This document shows, piece by piece, positions 34,541-42,678 of a stretch of DNA of 64,000 bases. The notes beneath the pieces were generated by a model that ran no database searches, was not told the DNA's origin, and saw nothing but the letters and a program-made list of their open reading frames with translations. The stretch is from Candidatus Pantoea gossypiicola (GTDB lineage Bacteria > Pseudomonadota > Gammaproteobacteria > Enterobacterales > Enterobacteriaceae). The stretch spans positions 186,001-250,000 of the forward strand of contig NZ_VWVM01000004.1 of NCBI RefSeq assembly GCF_008632075.1. The letters are read 5' to 3'. The translations under genes were made by a program, and so were the position numbers. Within the stretch, counting starts at the first letter, position 1, and each line of letters opens with the position of its first letter.

Positions 34541-35161
34541 ATGAATCCCATCGTATATATTGTTGACGACGACGCTGCTGTGACTTCAGCATTGCGTAAT
34601 CTGCTCAGCGCCGACGATTACACGGTTATCTCTTTTTCATCGGCTGATGATTTTCTGGCTCATGTAATGCCTCCCCTCCCCTGTTGCCTGATTCTCGATA
34701 TTAATCTGCCCGGCGCAGATGGATTCGATGTCGCACAGGCGTTGCTTGATCGCGGTTACACGATCCCCACCATCTTTTTAACCGGCTTCGGCACCATTCC
34801 GGTCACAGTGCGGGCGATGAAAACCGGCGCTTATGAGTTTCTGACTAAACCGGTAGATCCCGATCGTATGTTGCAGGCGGTAGCGGAAGCGTTGCGCATC
34901 GCTGAAGAGAATATGGCCTCCTCTGAGGAGCGGCGGGAAATATTCCAGCGACACCAGACCCTTACGCCGCGTGAAAGCGAGGTGATGCTGCTGGCGATTA
35001 GTGGCCTGCTGAATAAGCAGATTGCCGCCGAAATGGGCGTCAGTGAAATTACGGCTAAAGTCCACAAGCGGCGGGTGATGGAGAAGATGAATGCGCGCTC
35101 GCTGACCGATCTGGTGCGTGCGGCTGAGCGGCTCAATATAGATCATACCCGCCGTCGCTAA
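34541..35161 (+). CDS. FixJ-like response regulator
   Basis: A 206-residue two-domain regulator. The receiver has the acidic pair DDD near residues 8-10, the phosphorylation Asp in LILDINLPG (near residue 53), Thr in FLTGFG and Lys in LTKPV. The C-terminal LuxR-type helix-turn-helix is LTPRESEVMLLAISGLLNKQIAAEMGVSEITAKVHKRRV. It converges on the large hybrid kinase gene, its most likely partner. A possible Fur box lies in its leader. Confidence 0.88.
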   Translation: MNPIVYIVDDDAAVTSALRNLLSADDYTVISFSSADDFLAHVMPPLPCCLILDINLPGADGFDVAQALLDRGYTIPTIFLTGFGTIPVTVRAMKTGAYEFLTKPVDPDRMLQAVAEALRIAEENMASSEERREIFQRHQTLTPRESEVMLLAISGLLNKQIAAEMGVSEITAKVHKRRVMEKMNARSLTDLVRAAERLNIDHTRRR

Positions 35162-35182
35162 GGCCAGCTTCTAAAGCTGGCC
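35162..35182. terminator. Hairpin between convergent genes
   Basis: A 9-bp perfect stem (GGCCAGCTT/AAGCTGGCC) with a 3-base loop sits just past both stop codons. It lacks a U-tract, so termination may be weak or need help. Confidence 0.55.
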
Positions 35183-35189
35183 CGCACGC

Positions 35190-38100
35190 TTATTCCAGTG
35201 GCAGCGTAAACCAGAAACGGCTGCCGCCTTCCGGCCGGTTCTCTGCGCCTAACTCTCCGCAGTGCTTTTTGATGATCCCTTTGCTGATGGTTAATCCCAT
35301 GCCCATGCCGCTTTTTTTGGTGGTGTAGAACGACTCAAAGATTCGTTTACGCACTCCATCAGGCAATCCGCAACCGCTATCCAGCACCTCAAATCGCAGC
35401 GTATCATCCGTGGGATTCTCTGAGGTGAGGCGAAGCACGGCAGCACGCGGTAGATCATCGGACATAGCATCGATAGCATTGATGACCAGATTAAGGAGCA
35501 CCTGCTGAATCTGAACGCGGTCGCAGAAAATATCTGCCCTGGCCGCCTTAAGTTTCAGTTCCAGGGATATGCCCCGCCGTTCCAGCTCGATCCGGGAGAG
35601 CGCCAGAATATCACGGGCAATCAGATGCAGATTTTCCTGGGCAAAACGTGGTTCATGATTGCGGGTCAGCGCCTGCAGACCGCGAATAATCTCTCCGGCA
35701 CGTTTACCCTCTTTGATGATCTCGTTCAGACTGCTGCTGGCATTTTCCAGCATCAAGGGGTCACGCTTTAACCAGCGCAGGCTGGCACCCGCGTTAGCCA
35801 CGATTGACATCAGCGGCTGATTAATCTCATGGGCGATGGAAGCCGTAAGCTGCCCGACGGTGGTGGCGCGGCTGACCCGAGCCAGGTCTGCCTGCGCCAA
35901 ACGCGCGCTATCTTCTGCCTGGCGCTGTAAGGTGATATCCGAAATGGTGCCGAAATACTCTTTCACCTCCGGGAAATTGTCCACCGGTTCTCCGATGCCT
36001 TTAATATAGCGGCATTCTCCATCCGGCCTGAGCACACGGAACTCAGCCTGCATACTGCGCCCCTGGCTGACGCTAAGCGTGACCAGTTCACTGATGCACG
36101 CATGATCATCGGGATGAACGCGGGTGAGAAAGTCAGCCATCGACAGCCCTTTTTGTTCCGCTGGCAGGCCAAGAATGCGGCCATATTCTTCAGAGACCAT
36201 CATCATGTCCTCTGTCACTTCCCAGCGCCAGGTGCCGGTATGACTGATCTTCTCGCCAAGCATCAGCGAGGTTTTACTGGCTCGCAACTGCTTCTCAACC
36301 CGCCGCCGATGCGTGTTCTCCTCCAGCAGCTCTGCGTAGAGCCGTGCGTTTTCCAGCGAAACGGCCGCCTGCGCACTCAGGGTTTTCACGATGTGGGAGT
36401 GCTCAGCAGTAAACGCATCGGGCATCAGGCGGTTCTCCAGGTAGAGCACCCCGACCAGGTTGGCCTGTCTGAACATCGGGACACACAACACCGCTGCGCC
36501 CGAAGCCACCAGATAGGGATCCTGGCTGAAGGGACTGAACGCCTCCGGTTTGCCGGTGCGTATCTCCTGGCCGGTTCGGATCACCGCTGACAGCACGGAT
36601 AAAGGCAGGTCGGTCGCGAGAGGTCGCTCTTTGACAATCTGCACCCGCACCCCCTCTGCCCTGCTCTCTGCCCAGGCCTGCGTCTCCGGCAGATTGCCAT
36701 CCAGAATCCGGATGAGCCGACAGCGCTGAGCACCGGCGCGCTCCAGCAGCATGCGCATCAGGGTATGTATCAACCGATCAAGGTTGATCTCCTCCGTCAG
36801 GGCGCGCACGGCAGTCAGCACGCTCTCCATGTCATAGAATGCGGCATCCTGGGTAAACGGAATCGTCGCCAGTGCGCTGTTTTGCAGTGGCGCGGACAGA
36901 TGCGGATAGCGCTGCTCCAGCTGGCGCACCATCGCCTGCGCACCCCAGTTTTCCCAGCTTGCCATTGCCGCTTTAATCCAGGCATCTGCCGCGGTATCAA
37001 GCTGCAAAGCCTTACAGCAGCGGCCTGCCAGCTGATTCGCCAGCGCATGAATGTGCAGATAGCCCGCCTGTCTGGAGAGACGAATAGCCAGTTCATACTG
37101 CTGCAAAGCTTCGCCCGTGTTGCCATCAAGACGCGCACACTCGGCCCTGAGCAGAGCATATTTGTCTGCAAACAGACCGGGGTTGAGGTCAGCCCAGTCA
37201 GCAAACTTGTCGAGATGGCCGCGCAGGGCGTTGCTGTCAGCCGCTTCAGGCTGGTGACTCAGTGACAATGCGCGGTAAAAATGAAAATCCATCAGATAGA
37301 TATAAGCGGGCACTGCGCTAATCAGCGGACGAACCTCCTCAAAACAGCGTAACGCCGCCCGGTATTCAGCCGCAAAGAAATAAGCCATTCCCCGATACAG
37401 ACCGGCCCAGAACCGCACCATCGCTTTAGGGCCAGATATCGGCCCCGGCTCACTGCCCGCAATCAGCGGCAAAGAGGTGACGCAATCCTCTGCCCTGAAT
37501 CCGTTACTGTTACGCAGTTGCATCACCAGTTGCTTCTGCATAACCAGAACGTTCTCGACATCGGGATAATACGATTTGCGGGTAAACGCGAGTCCACGCT
37601 CAATGGAGGTCAGCACCGACTCAAGATGATCGCCGCGTGTCAGCGTGTTCATGATCTGATGACGCAGCGAGAGGCAGGCAAAAGAGCGGTCGCCATGCAT
37701 CACAGCCACGCGAAAACTTTCGCGGGCATACTCCACGGCGACATCCAGCGGCTGTGTCCAGATCCCGACCTGATCGAGTGGCAGCAGCGTGCGTGCTTTA
37801 TAGCGGATAAAGTTATGCTTTTCCACCAGCTCACGCGCCACCCGGCCACAGGCATAGCTAAACTGCCAGGCCTGATAGCGGTCGCCAGTCAGCACGCTGA
37901 ACCAGGCAAGGCCAAACGCAGAAGCCCCTGTCATGCCCTGGTCCAGCGTCATCTCCAGCATCCGGCAGACCAGCATCAGATGCAGCTGCGGGCAGTCATA
38001 GGCGGAAACAAAAATCGTGCTGGCCATCAGGTTCAGCACCGACTCCGTTTCGGCATTGTTGTTCAGCAGCAGCCGTGAAAAAGCGGCCTGCGGGGAGTCG

Positions 38101-40730
38101 CCAATCCGCGTTCTGAGCGACAGCCAGGCGGCGTCGATCTCCGCCTCATCCGGATTACGGTTGAAATGCTCACCAAATACCGCCAGCCAGGCGAGTGCGG
38201 TTTCCAGCGCCAGATGATTGTCAGACTGGCGCATATGAATTTCAGCTGAGAGACAGGCAGCCCTCGATTTTTCACTGAGCGTTCCCGGCTCACGCAGCAG
38301 TCGGGTACAGAGCGATTGTGCGTGGCTGAGATTACCGTGCAGAAACTCGCACTCTGCCTCATCAAGAGCCAGCATAAAGTCATTGCCGGTCACCATCCGC
38401 TGGCTAAGCCGCTGGGCGGTGCGCAGATAGCGCAGCGCCGAGAGATAGTCTCCCGCACGCTTTGCTGCCTGTGCAGCGCGCAGACAGAGCGGATAATAAT
38501 GTTCCCGCTCTGCGACACTCAGCGGCAGTTCAGCAATCATGCCAATGTGATAAACCGCGCGGAACAGTGTTTCACTGTTATCCGCCGTCATCACCGCGTC
38601 TGACAGCCAGGCCGCCGCCTGCTGGTGAAGATGCTGTTGCTGCCGGCGGTCTGGCAGTAAAAATGCCGCGTTGTGAACCCGATCGTGGGTAAAAGCGTAG
38701 TTGCCGCCCGTCAGGGTGATAAATCGACTGCTGACAGCAGGTTCAAGCTGCTGCTGAAGCCGTGTAACAGGCGTTCCGCTGATATGACCTATCAGGGAGA
38801 GTTCGCCGCTGGCGCCCAGGCAGGCCAGATCGCCCAGTAGCTGCCGCGTTATCTCCGGCATCCGTACCAGCTGATTCAGCACCAGCGTTGCCACATTGTC
38901 GGTGTACTGACGCGTACTCAGTGCCTGGCTGTCGTAATGCCATTTCAGCGCGTTCTGACGAAAGTAAATGACCCCATCGTCCACCGCCTGACGAAAGAAC
39001 TCCTGCACAGAGAGCGGATTACCGCCGGTTTTGTCAAAAATAATCTGGGCCAGTTCGCGATGGCCGCCGGGACGGGTATGCAGCCTCCCCGCCAGCCAGC
39101 GACCGATCCTTTTCACGCTGAGCGGCTGCGGCGTCAACGCCACGACCCGCGCCGCAGATTCTCTGATCCGCAGCAGAAAACCGGCAATCATCGGACAGGG
39201 CATCGATTCGCCCTCCCGGAAAGCGAGCACCAGCATAAAAGGCAGATGTTCACTACGACTAATCAGCGTTTCCAGCAGTTGCAGCGTGGCATTATCTGCC
39301 CAGTGAACATCATCAATCAGCATCACCAGCGGGCGACCCGGCGTGGCAAAAGCCTCAATCAGCGCACACGCCATCTGGTTAAACTGCTCGCGGGCGTCCG
39401 GGGCATGGCGCACCACGGGCGGCAGTGCCCGGATATTCAGCAGCTGTTTTAATTCGGGCACCAGTTCAATGGCTAAATCGGTATAACCGCCCAGTAACCG
39501 CAGCAGTCGCCCCCGCCATTTGCTGACTTCCGGGGCGGACAAACCCAGCAGATAGAGCGTGACCGTGCGAAACGCGGAAGCGATTGCGGCATAAGGGGCG
39601 GCTGGCGAATGCTGATCGGCCTTGCTGGCGGCCAGCAGAATCTGTCGGTGCTGCAGGTTTTTCAGTGCGGAGGCGAGAATGGCAGATTTCCCCGAGCCGG
39701 GCGCACCGCTCAGCATCATCAGGCTCTGCGTACCGCTGCGGTTAACGGCCTCCAGTGTGGTCAGTAACAGACGCGCCTGCGGATGCTGCGTGAACAGCGT
39801 TTCGGGCCGGAAACTGCTGCTGAACCGCTCCTGCAGACCAGGCGTGAATGGCGCAATGGTGTTTTCCGCTGTGAGGGTTGCCTGACAACGCCGCAGATCG
39901 GCCATCAGTCCCTGCACGGTCTGATATCCCTCTGCGGGCGACTTTGCCAGCAGGCGCAGCAGAATCACCGAGAGCATTGGCGGCACATCCTCTCTGACCT
40001 CATCGGCGGGCCGGGGTGCGGTCGCAATGTGATGATGAATCCACTCCGCTTCACCCGCGTCGAGTGATCCAAACGGCAGTCTGCCGGTCAGGTACTCGTA
40101 CAGCACCACACCCAGGCTGTAGAGATCGCTGAGGCTGCTGACAGGATGCGGCGTGCGGCCGGTATGCTCAGGAGACATATAGGCCAGTGTACCGCCTGAG
40201 GCGCGCAGACAGGTTTTGTCCGCCGACTGTGCTGCCAGCGAGGCCAGTCCAAACCCACCCAGGCGGAAGCGCCCATCGTCAGTGACAAAAAAGTGACCCG
40301 GCTTGATATCCCCATGCACGATGCCCTGATGATGCGCCTGACCGAGCGTGTGGCAGAGCTGCAACGCCACCTGCAGGTAGTCGGCGATGTGTTCAGGTGG
40401 CGTGGCGAGATTGTGAGCCAGAGTACGAAACGGAAACGAAGGGTAAATCAGGGCGTAACGATTGTGATAACGGGTGGTGCCGGTGGCGGTGATTGCCCAG
40501 CGCGGTGAAAGATAGCCTGCCAGGGCACGCTCATTTTTGAGCCGCTGCGTCGCCTGAAAAGTGACATCGTCACTTTGACCGGTGGCGATAATCAGAGATT
40601 CACCTGAGTGGCAGCGCGCCAGTATCCAGAGCAGGCAGCCATCCTGCGCCAGCGGCGTCAGCGTATCGAAATGGTCAATCGCGATCCCTGCGTCGTCACT
40701 TTCCTGGACATTAACCGAAAGCATGCTCAT
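35190..40730 (-). CDS. Giant hybrid: kinase-like domain, AAA ATPase, GAF, PAS, histidine kinase
   Basis: An 1846-residue cytoplasmic sensor. Domains: protein-kinase-like (about 20-285), AAA ATPase (about 310-600; Walker A GAPGSGKS near 340, Walker B LVMLIDDVHWAD), a long helical repeat region, GAF (about 1290-1460), PAS (about 1490-1600) and histidine kinase (phospho-His1634 in SIAHEINQPL; N-box LVINAID; G-boxes DSGCGLP and GMGMGLT). The kinase-like domain reads HGDIKPGHFF and GGFGLA where active enzymes have HRDxKPxN and DFG, so two metal ligands are missing. A CheY-like receiver is encoded just upstream (TGATG junction). Confidence 0.88.
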   Translation of the reverse strand: MSMLSVNVQESDDAGIAIDHFDTLTPLAQDGCLLWILARCHSGESLIIATGQSDDVTFQATQRLKNERALAGYLSPRWAITATGTTRYHNRYALIYPSFPFRTLAHNLATPPEHIADYLQVALQLCHTLGQAHHQGIVHGDIKPGHFFVTDDGRFRLGGFGLASLAAQSADKTCLRASGGTLAYMSPEHTGRTPHPVSSLSDLYSLGVVLYEYLTGRLPFGSLDAGEAEWIHHHIATAPRPADEVREDVPPMLSVILLRLLAKSPAEGYQTVQGLMADLRRCQATLTAENTIAPFTPGLQERFSSSFRPETLFTQHPQARLLLTTLEAVNRSGTQSLMMLSGAPGSGKSAILASALKNLQHRQILLAASKADQHSPAAPYAAIASAFRTVTLYLLGLSAPEVSKWRGRLLRLLGGYTDLAIELVPELKQLLNIRALPPVVRHAPDAREQFNQMACALIEAFATPGRPLVMLIDDVHWADNATLQLLETLISRSEHLPFMLVLAFREGESMPCPMIAGFLLRIRESAARVVALTPQPLSVKRIGRWLAGRLHTRPGGHRELAQIIFDKTGGNPLSVQEFFRQAVDDGVIYFRQNALKWHYDSQALSTRQYTDNVATLVLNQLVRMPEITRQLLGDLACLGASGELSLIGHISGTPVTRLQQQLEPAVSSRFITLTGGNYAFTHDRVHNAAFLLPDRRQQQHLHQQAAAWLSDAVMTADNSETLFRAVYHIGMIAELPLSVAEREHYYPLCLRAAQAAKRAGDYLSALRYLRTAQRLSQRMVTGNDFMLALDEAECEFLHGNLSHAQSLCTRLLREPGTLSEKSRAACLSAEIHMRQSDNHLALETALAWLAVFGEHFNRNPDEAEIDAAWLSLRTRIGDSPQAAFSRLLLNNNAETESVLNLMASTIFVSAYDCPQLHLMLVCRMLEMTLDQGMTGASAFGLAWFSVLTGDRYQAWQFSYACGRVARELVEKHNFIRYKARTLLPLDQVGIWTQPLDVAVEYARESFRVAVMHGDRSFACLSLRHQIMNTLTRGDHLESVLTSIERGLAFTRKSYYPDVENVLVMQKQLVMQLRNSNGFRAEDCVTSLPLIAGSEPGPISGPKAMVRFWAGLYRGMAYFFAAEYRAALRCFEEVRPLISAVPAYIYLMDFHFYRALSLSHQPEAADSNALRGHLDKFADWADLNPGLFADKYALLRAECARLDGNTGEALQQYELAIRLSRQAGYLHIHALANQLAGRCCKALQLDTAADAWIKAAMASWENWGAQAMVRQLEQRYPHLSAPLQNSALATIPFTQDAAFYDMESVLTAVRALTEEINLDRLIHTLMRMLLERAGAQRCRLIRILDGNLPETQAWAESRAEGVRVQIVKERPLATDLPLSVLSAVIRTGQEIRTGKPEAFSPFSQDPYLVASGAAVLCVPMFRQANLVGVLYLENRLMPDAFTAEHSHIVKTLSAQAAVSLENARLYAELLEENTHRRRVEKQLRASKTSLMLGEKISHTGTWRWEVTEDMMMVSEEYGRILGLPAEQKGLSMADFLTRVHPDDHACISELVTLSVSQGRSMQAEFRVLRPDGECRYIKGIGEPVDNFPEVKEYFGTISDITLQRQAEDSARLAQADLARVSRATTVGQLTASIAHEINQPLMSIVANAGASLRWLKRDPLMLENASSSLNEIIKEGKRAGEIIRGLQALTRNHEPRFAQENLHLIARDILALSRIELERRGISLELKLKAARADIFCDRVQIQQVLLNLVINAIDAMSDDLPRAAVLRLTSENPTDDTLRFEVLDSGCGLPDGVRKRIFESFYTTKKSGMGMGLTISKGIIKKHCGELGAENRPEGGSRFWFTLPLE

Positions 40731-41113
40731 CAGCGGGCTTCTCCCCGGGATAACTCACAACGGATCAGTGTCAGCAGCGTATCAACATCAATGGGCTTTC
40801 GCAAAAACGTGACCGCACCCAGGGCGATGGCATACCACAGTGTTGTTTCTTCCGGATCGGCTGAGATAAAGATGACCGGGGGCAGCGCTGTCTGCTGTTT
40901 CAGGAGGACAAAAAGCTCAAAGCCGGACATGCCCTTGAGCCCGACATCAATAATCAGCATGCCCGCCTCGGAAAGGGCATCGTCATCGCTCAGGAGCGCC
41001 TCACCGGACTCATATAAACGCGTCGGGTAACCGTCTGAGTGCAACAGATTGCTCAGTCCACTGCGGACCGCGCGTTCATCATCAACAATGATAATACGCT
41101 GTGACAGCGCCAT
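40730..41113 (-). CDS. Single-domain response regulator, CheY-like
   Basis: A 127-residue receiver domain alone: acidic pocket IIVDDE, phosphorylation Asp in LIIDVGLKGMSG, Ser in FISADPE and Lys in LRKPID. No output domain follows. Its stop codon overlaps the hybrid kinase start by one base, so it is probably a direct partner, passing or draining phosphate. FixJ-like and CheY-like receivers around one kinase suggest a branched relay. Confidence 0.85.
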   Translation of the reverse strand: MALSQRIIIVDDERAVRSGLSNLLHSDGYPTRLYESGEALLSDDDALSEAGMLIIDVGLKGMSGFELFVLLKQQTALPPVIFISADPEETTLWYAIALGAVTFLRKPIDVDTLLTLIRCELSRGEAR

Positions 41114-41156
41114 GCCGTTATTCTCCGGAACGCCTCACTGTGCGGTACACGAGGAC

Positions 41157-41411
41157 TTAAGGGGTATTATCGCCATCGGGTGGCGGTGTCCCACTGATTT
41201 TTGGCACACACTCATGGCGAAACCACTTCAGCGTCACCGGCTGACGGCGAAGCAGACGCTTAGCCAGCGGAATGATCTGTTCCCCCACCAGCATACCGAA
41301 CAGCCCCAGCAGAGCAATAATCGGCGGTGCCGGAGAGTTGACGTTAATCAGCGCATAGATTACCCCGGCAAGCAGGCCCACCGCGAGAGAAATGATGTAG
41401 GATTTCAACAT
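41157..41411 (-). CDS. XapX-domain membrane protein 1
   Basis: An 84-residue protein with the XapX (DUF1427) core: two membrane segments joined by NVNSPAPPIIALLGLFGMLVGEQ, then a basic cytoplasmic tail. The family is common next to amidohydrolases, but its function is unknown. A second copy is encoded two bases upstream. The pair probably forms a membrane assembly of the same pathway as the flanking hydrolases. Confidence 0.85.
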   Translation of the reverse strand: MLKSYIISLAVGLLAGVIYALINVNSPAPPIIALLGLFGMLVGEQIIPLAKRLLRRQPVTLKWFRHECVPKISGTPPPDGDNTP

Positions 41412-41413
41412 GT

Positions 41414-41635
41414 TCAGCTTGTCCGCAACAGGTTTATTTCAGGCTGAGCGCTGAGCGGCTGAGGGAGGGACGCATGCGCTGCTGGAATAACCGCCTGCAT
41501 CAGCGCCCCGCCCAGTAACATGCCCAACAGGCCCACCAGCGCAATCGCGGGCGGAGCGGGTGAACGGACGTTAAGCAGGCCATAAAACAGGCCAATCAAC
41601 ACCCCTGCCGACAGGGAAAGAAGTAAAGGATTCAT
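41414..41635 (-). CDS. XapX-domain membrane protein 2
   Basis: A 73-residue paralogue with NVRSPAPPAIALVGLLGMLLGG between two membrane segments and a different C-terminal tail. Two adjacent XapX genes suggest a hetero-oligomer. AGGAGCCCG precedes the start. It is transcribed with the isochorismatase-like gene upstream. Confidence 0.85.
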   Translation of the reverse strand: MNPLLLSLSAGVLIGLFYGLLNVRSPAPPAIALVGLLGMLLGGALMQAVIPAAHASLPQPLSAQPEINLLRTS

Positions 41636-41697
41636 GACCGGGCTCCTGTGATGCCTGTCTGCTGACCGGCAGCGCTTGCCGACCAGCAGAGTGACGC

Positions 41698-42390
41698 TTA
41701 GCGTACCGGCGCGTGAACCGGTGCCAGAGTACGGTGTTCGCTTTTCTGACGTGATGGCGCTTTATGCACCATGGTGTAAGCGTAATCCACACCAATGCCA
41801 TAGGCTCCTGAATGCTCTTTAGCAATATTCATCACCGCATCGTAAGTATCACGGTTGGCCCAGTCACGCTGCCACTCCAGCATCACCTGTTGCCAGGTCA
41901 CCGGCACGACACCCGCCTGAATCATGCGCTGCATTGCGTAGTCGTGCGCTTCTTTGGTCGTGCCGCCTGACGCGTCGGCCACCATATAGATTTCGTAGTC
42001 GCCTTCCAGCATCGCGCAGAGCGCAAAGCTGTTGTTACATACTTCCGTCCAGAGGCCGGACACCACCACTTTTTTCCTGCCGTTTGCCGCCAGCGCATCA
42101 CGCACTTTCTGGTCATCCCAGGAGTTCATTGAGCTGCGCTCCAGAATGTCCTGTCCAGGAAAGACATCCAGCAGTTCCGGATAGGTGTGACCCGAGAAGC
42201 TTTCGGTTTCGACCGTGGTGATGATGGTCGGGATGTTGAAGACTTTTGCCGCCTTCGCCAGCGCAACGGTGTTGTTTTTCAGCACCTGGCGGTCAATCGA
42301 CTGCACGCCAAAGGCCATCTGCGGCTGCTGGTCGATGAAGATAATCTGGCTGTTATGAGGCGTGAGGACTTCAAGCTTAGCGTTGGACAT
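41698..42390 (-). CDS. Isochorismatase-like cysteine hydrolase (YcaC group)
   Basis: A 230-residue hydrolase. The likely catalytic triad is Asp in IIFIDQQPQM, Lys in AANGRKKVVVSG and Cys in LWTEVCNNSFALCA. It resembles E. coli YcaC in layout. The start at 42390 is chosen; an ATG four codons upstream is possible, and the longer open frame to 42861 runs through the promoter gap and into the divergent amidohydrolase gene. It leads the operon that includes both XapX genes. Confidence 0.82.
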   Translation of the reverse strand: MSNAKLEVLTPHNSQIIFIDQQPQMAFGVQSIDRQVLKNNTVALAKAAKVFNIPTIITTVETESFSGHTYPELLDVFPGQDILERSSMNSWDDQKVRDALAANGRKKVVVSGLWTEVCNNSFALCAMLEGDYEIYMVADASGGTTKEAHDYAMQRMIQAGVVPVTWQQVMLEWQRDWANRDTYDAVMNIAKEHSGAYGIGVDYAYTMVHKAPSRQKSEHRTLAPVHAPVR

Positions 42391-42533
42391 GCGTTCACCC
42401 ATAGAGGTTAAGTAACGGAATTTCCGCCAACTGGCGCGGAGCAAAAAGACGGGCAGGACAGGTTTATTTTCCTGCTGCTGCCTTGTCTGGTCGCAGTGTA
42501 GGGCGACGTGCCACGGCAAACTATTATCTCTGC

Positions 42534-42577
42534 GTATAACTATACGAAGGTATAGGTATCCCTCTGTATAACTAGAC
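42534..42577. promoter_or_regulatory. Three GTATA repeats at 16-bp spacing in a divergent promoter
   Basis: GTATA begins at 42534, 42550 and 42566. The outer copies share GTATAACTATAC and GTATAACTAGAC (11 of 12 identical) and are 32 bp apart, about three helical turns. They lie between the isochorismatase-like and amidohydrolase genes, so one regulator could control both operons. Confidence 0.6.
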
Positions 42578-42678
42578 GGCCCCTCAGCCCGCTCACCATA
42601 ATCCGGCTTATTCGTGCCCTGCTTATTGCGGCACTTCCTGTCCCGCGCTGAGTCGGACAACCCCGTTAAGGAGGATCT

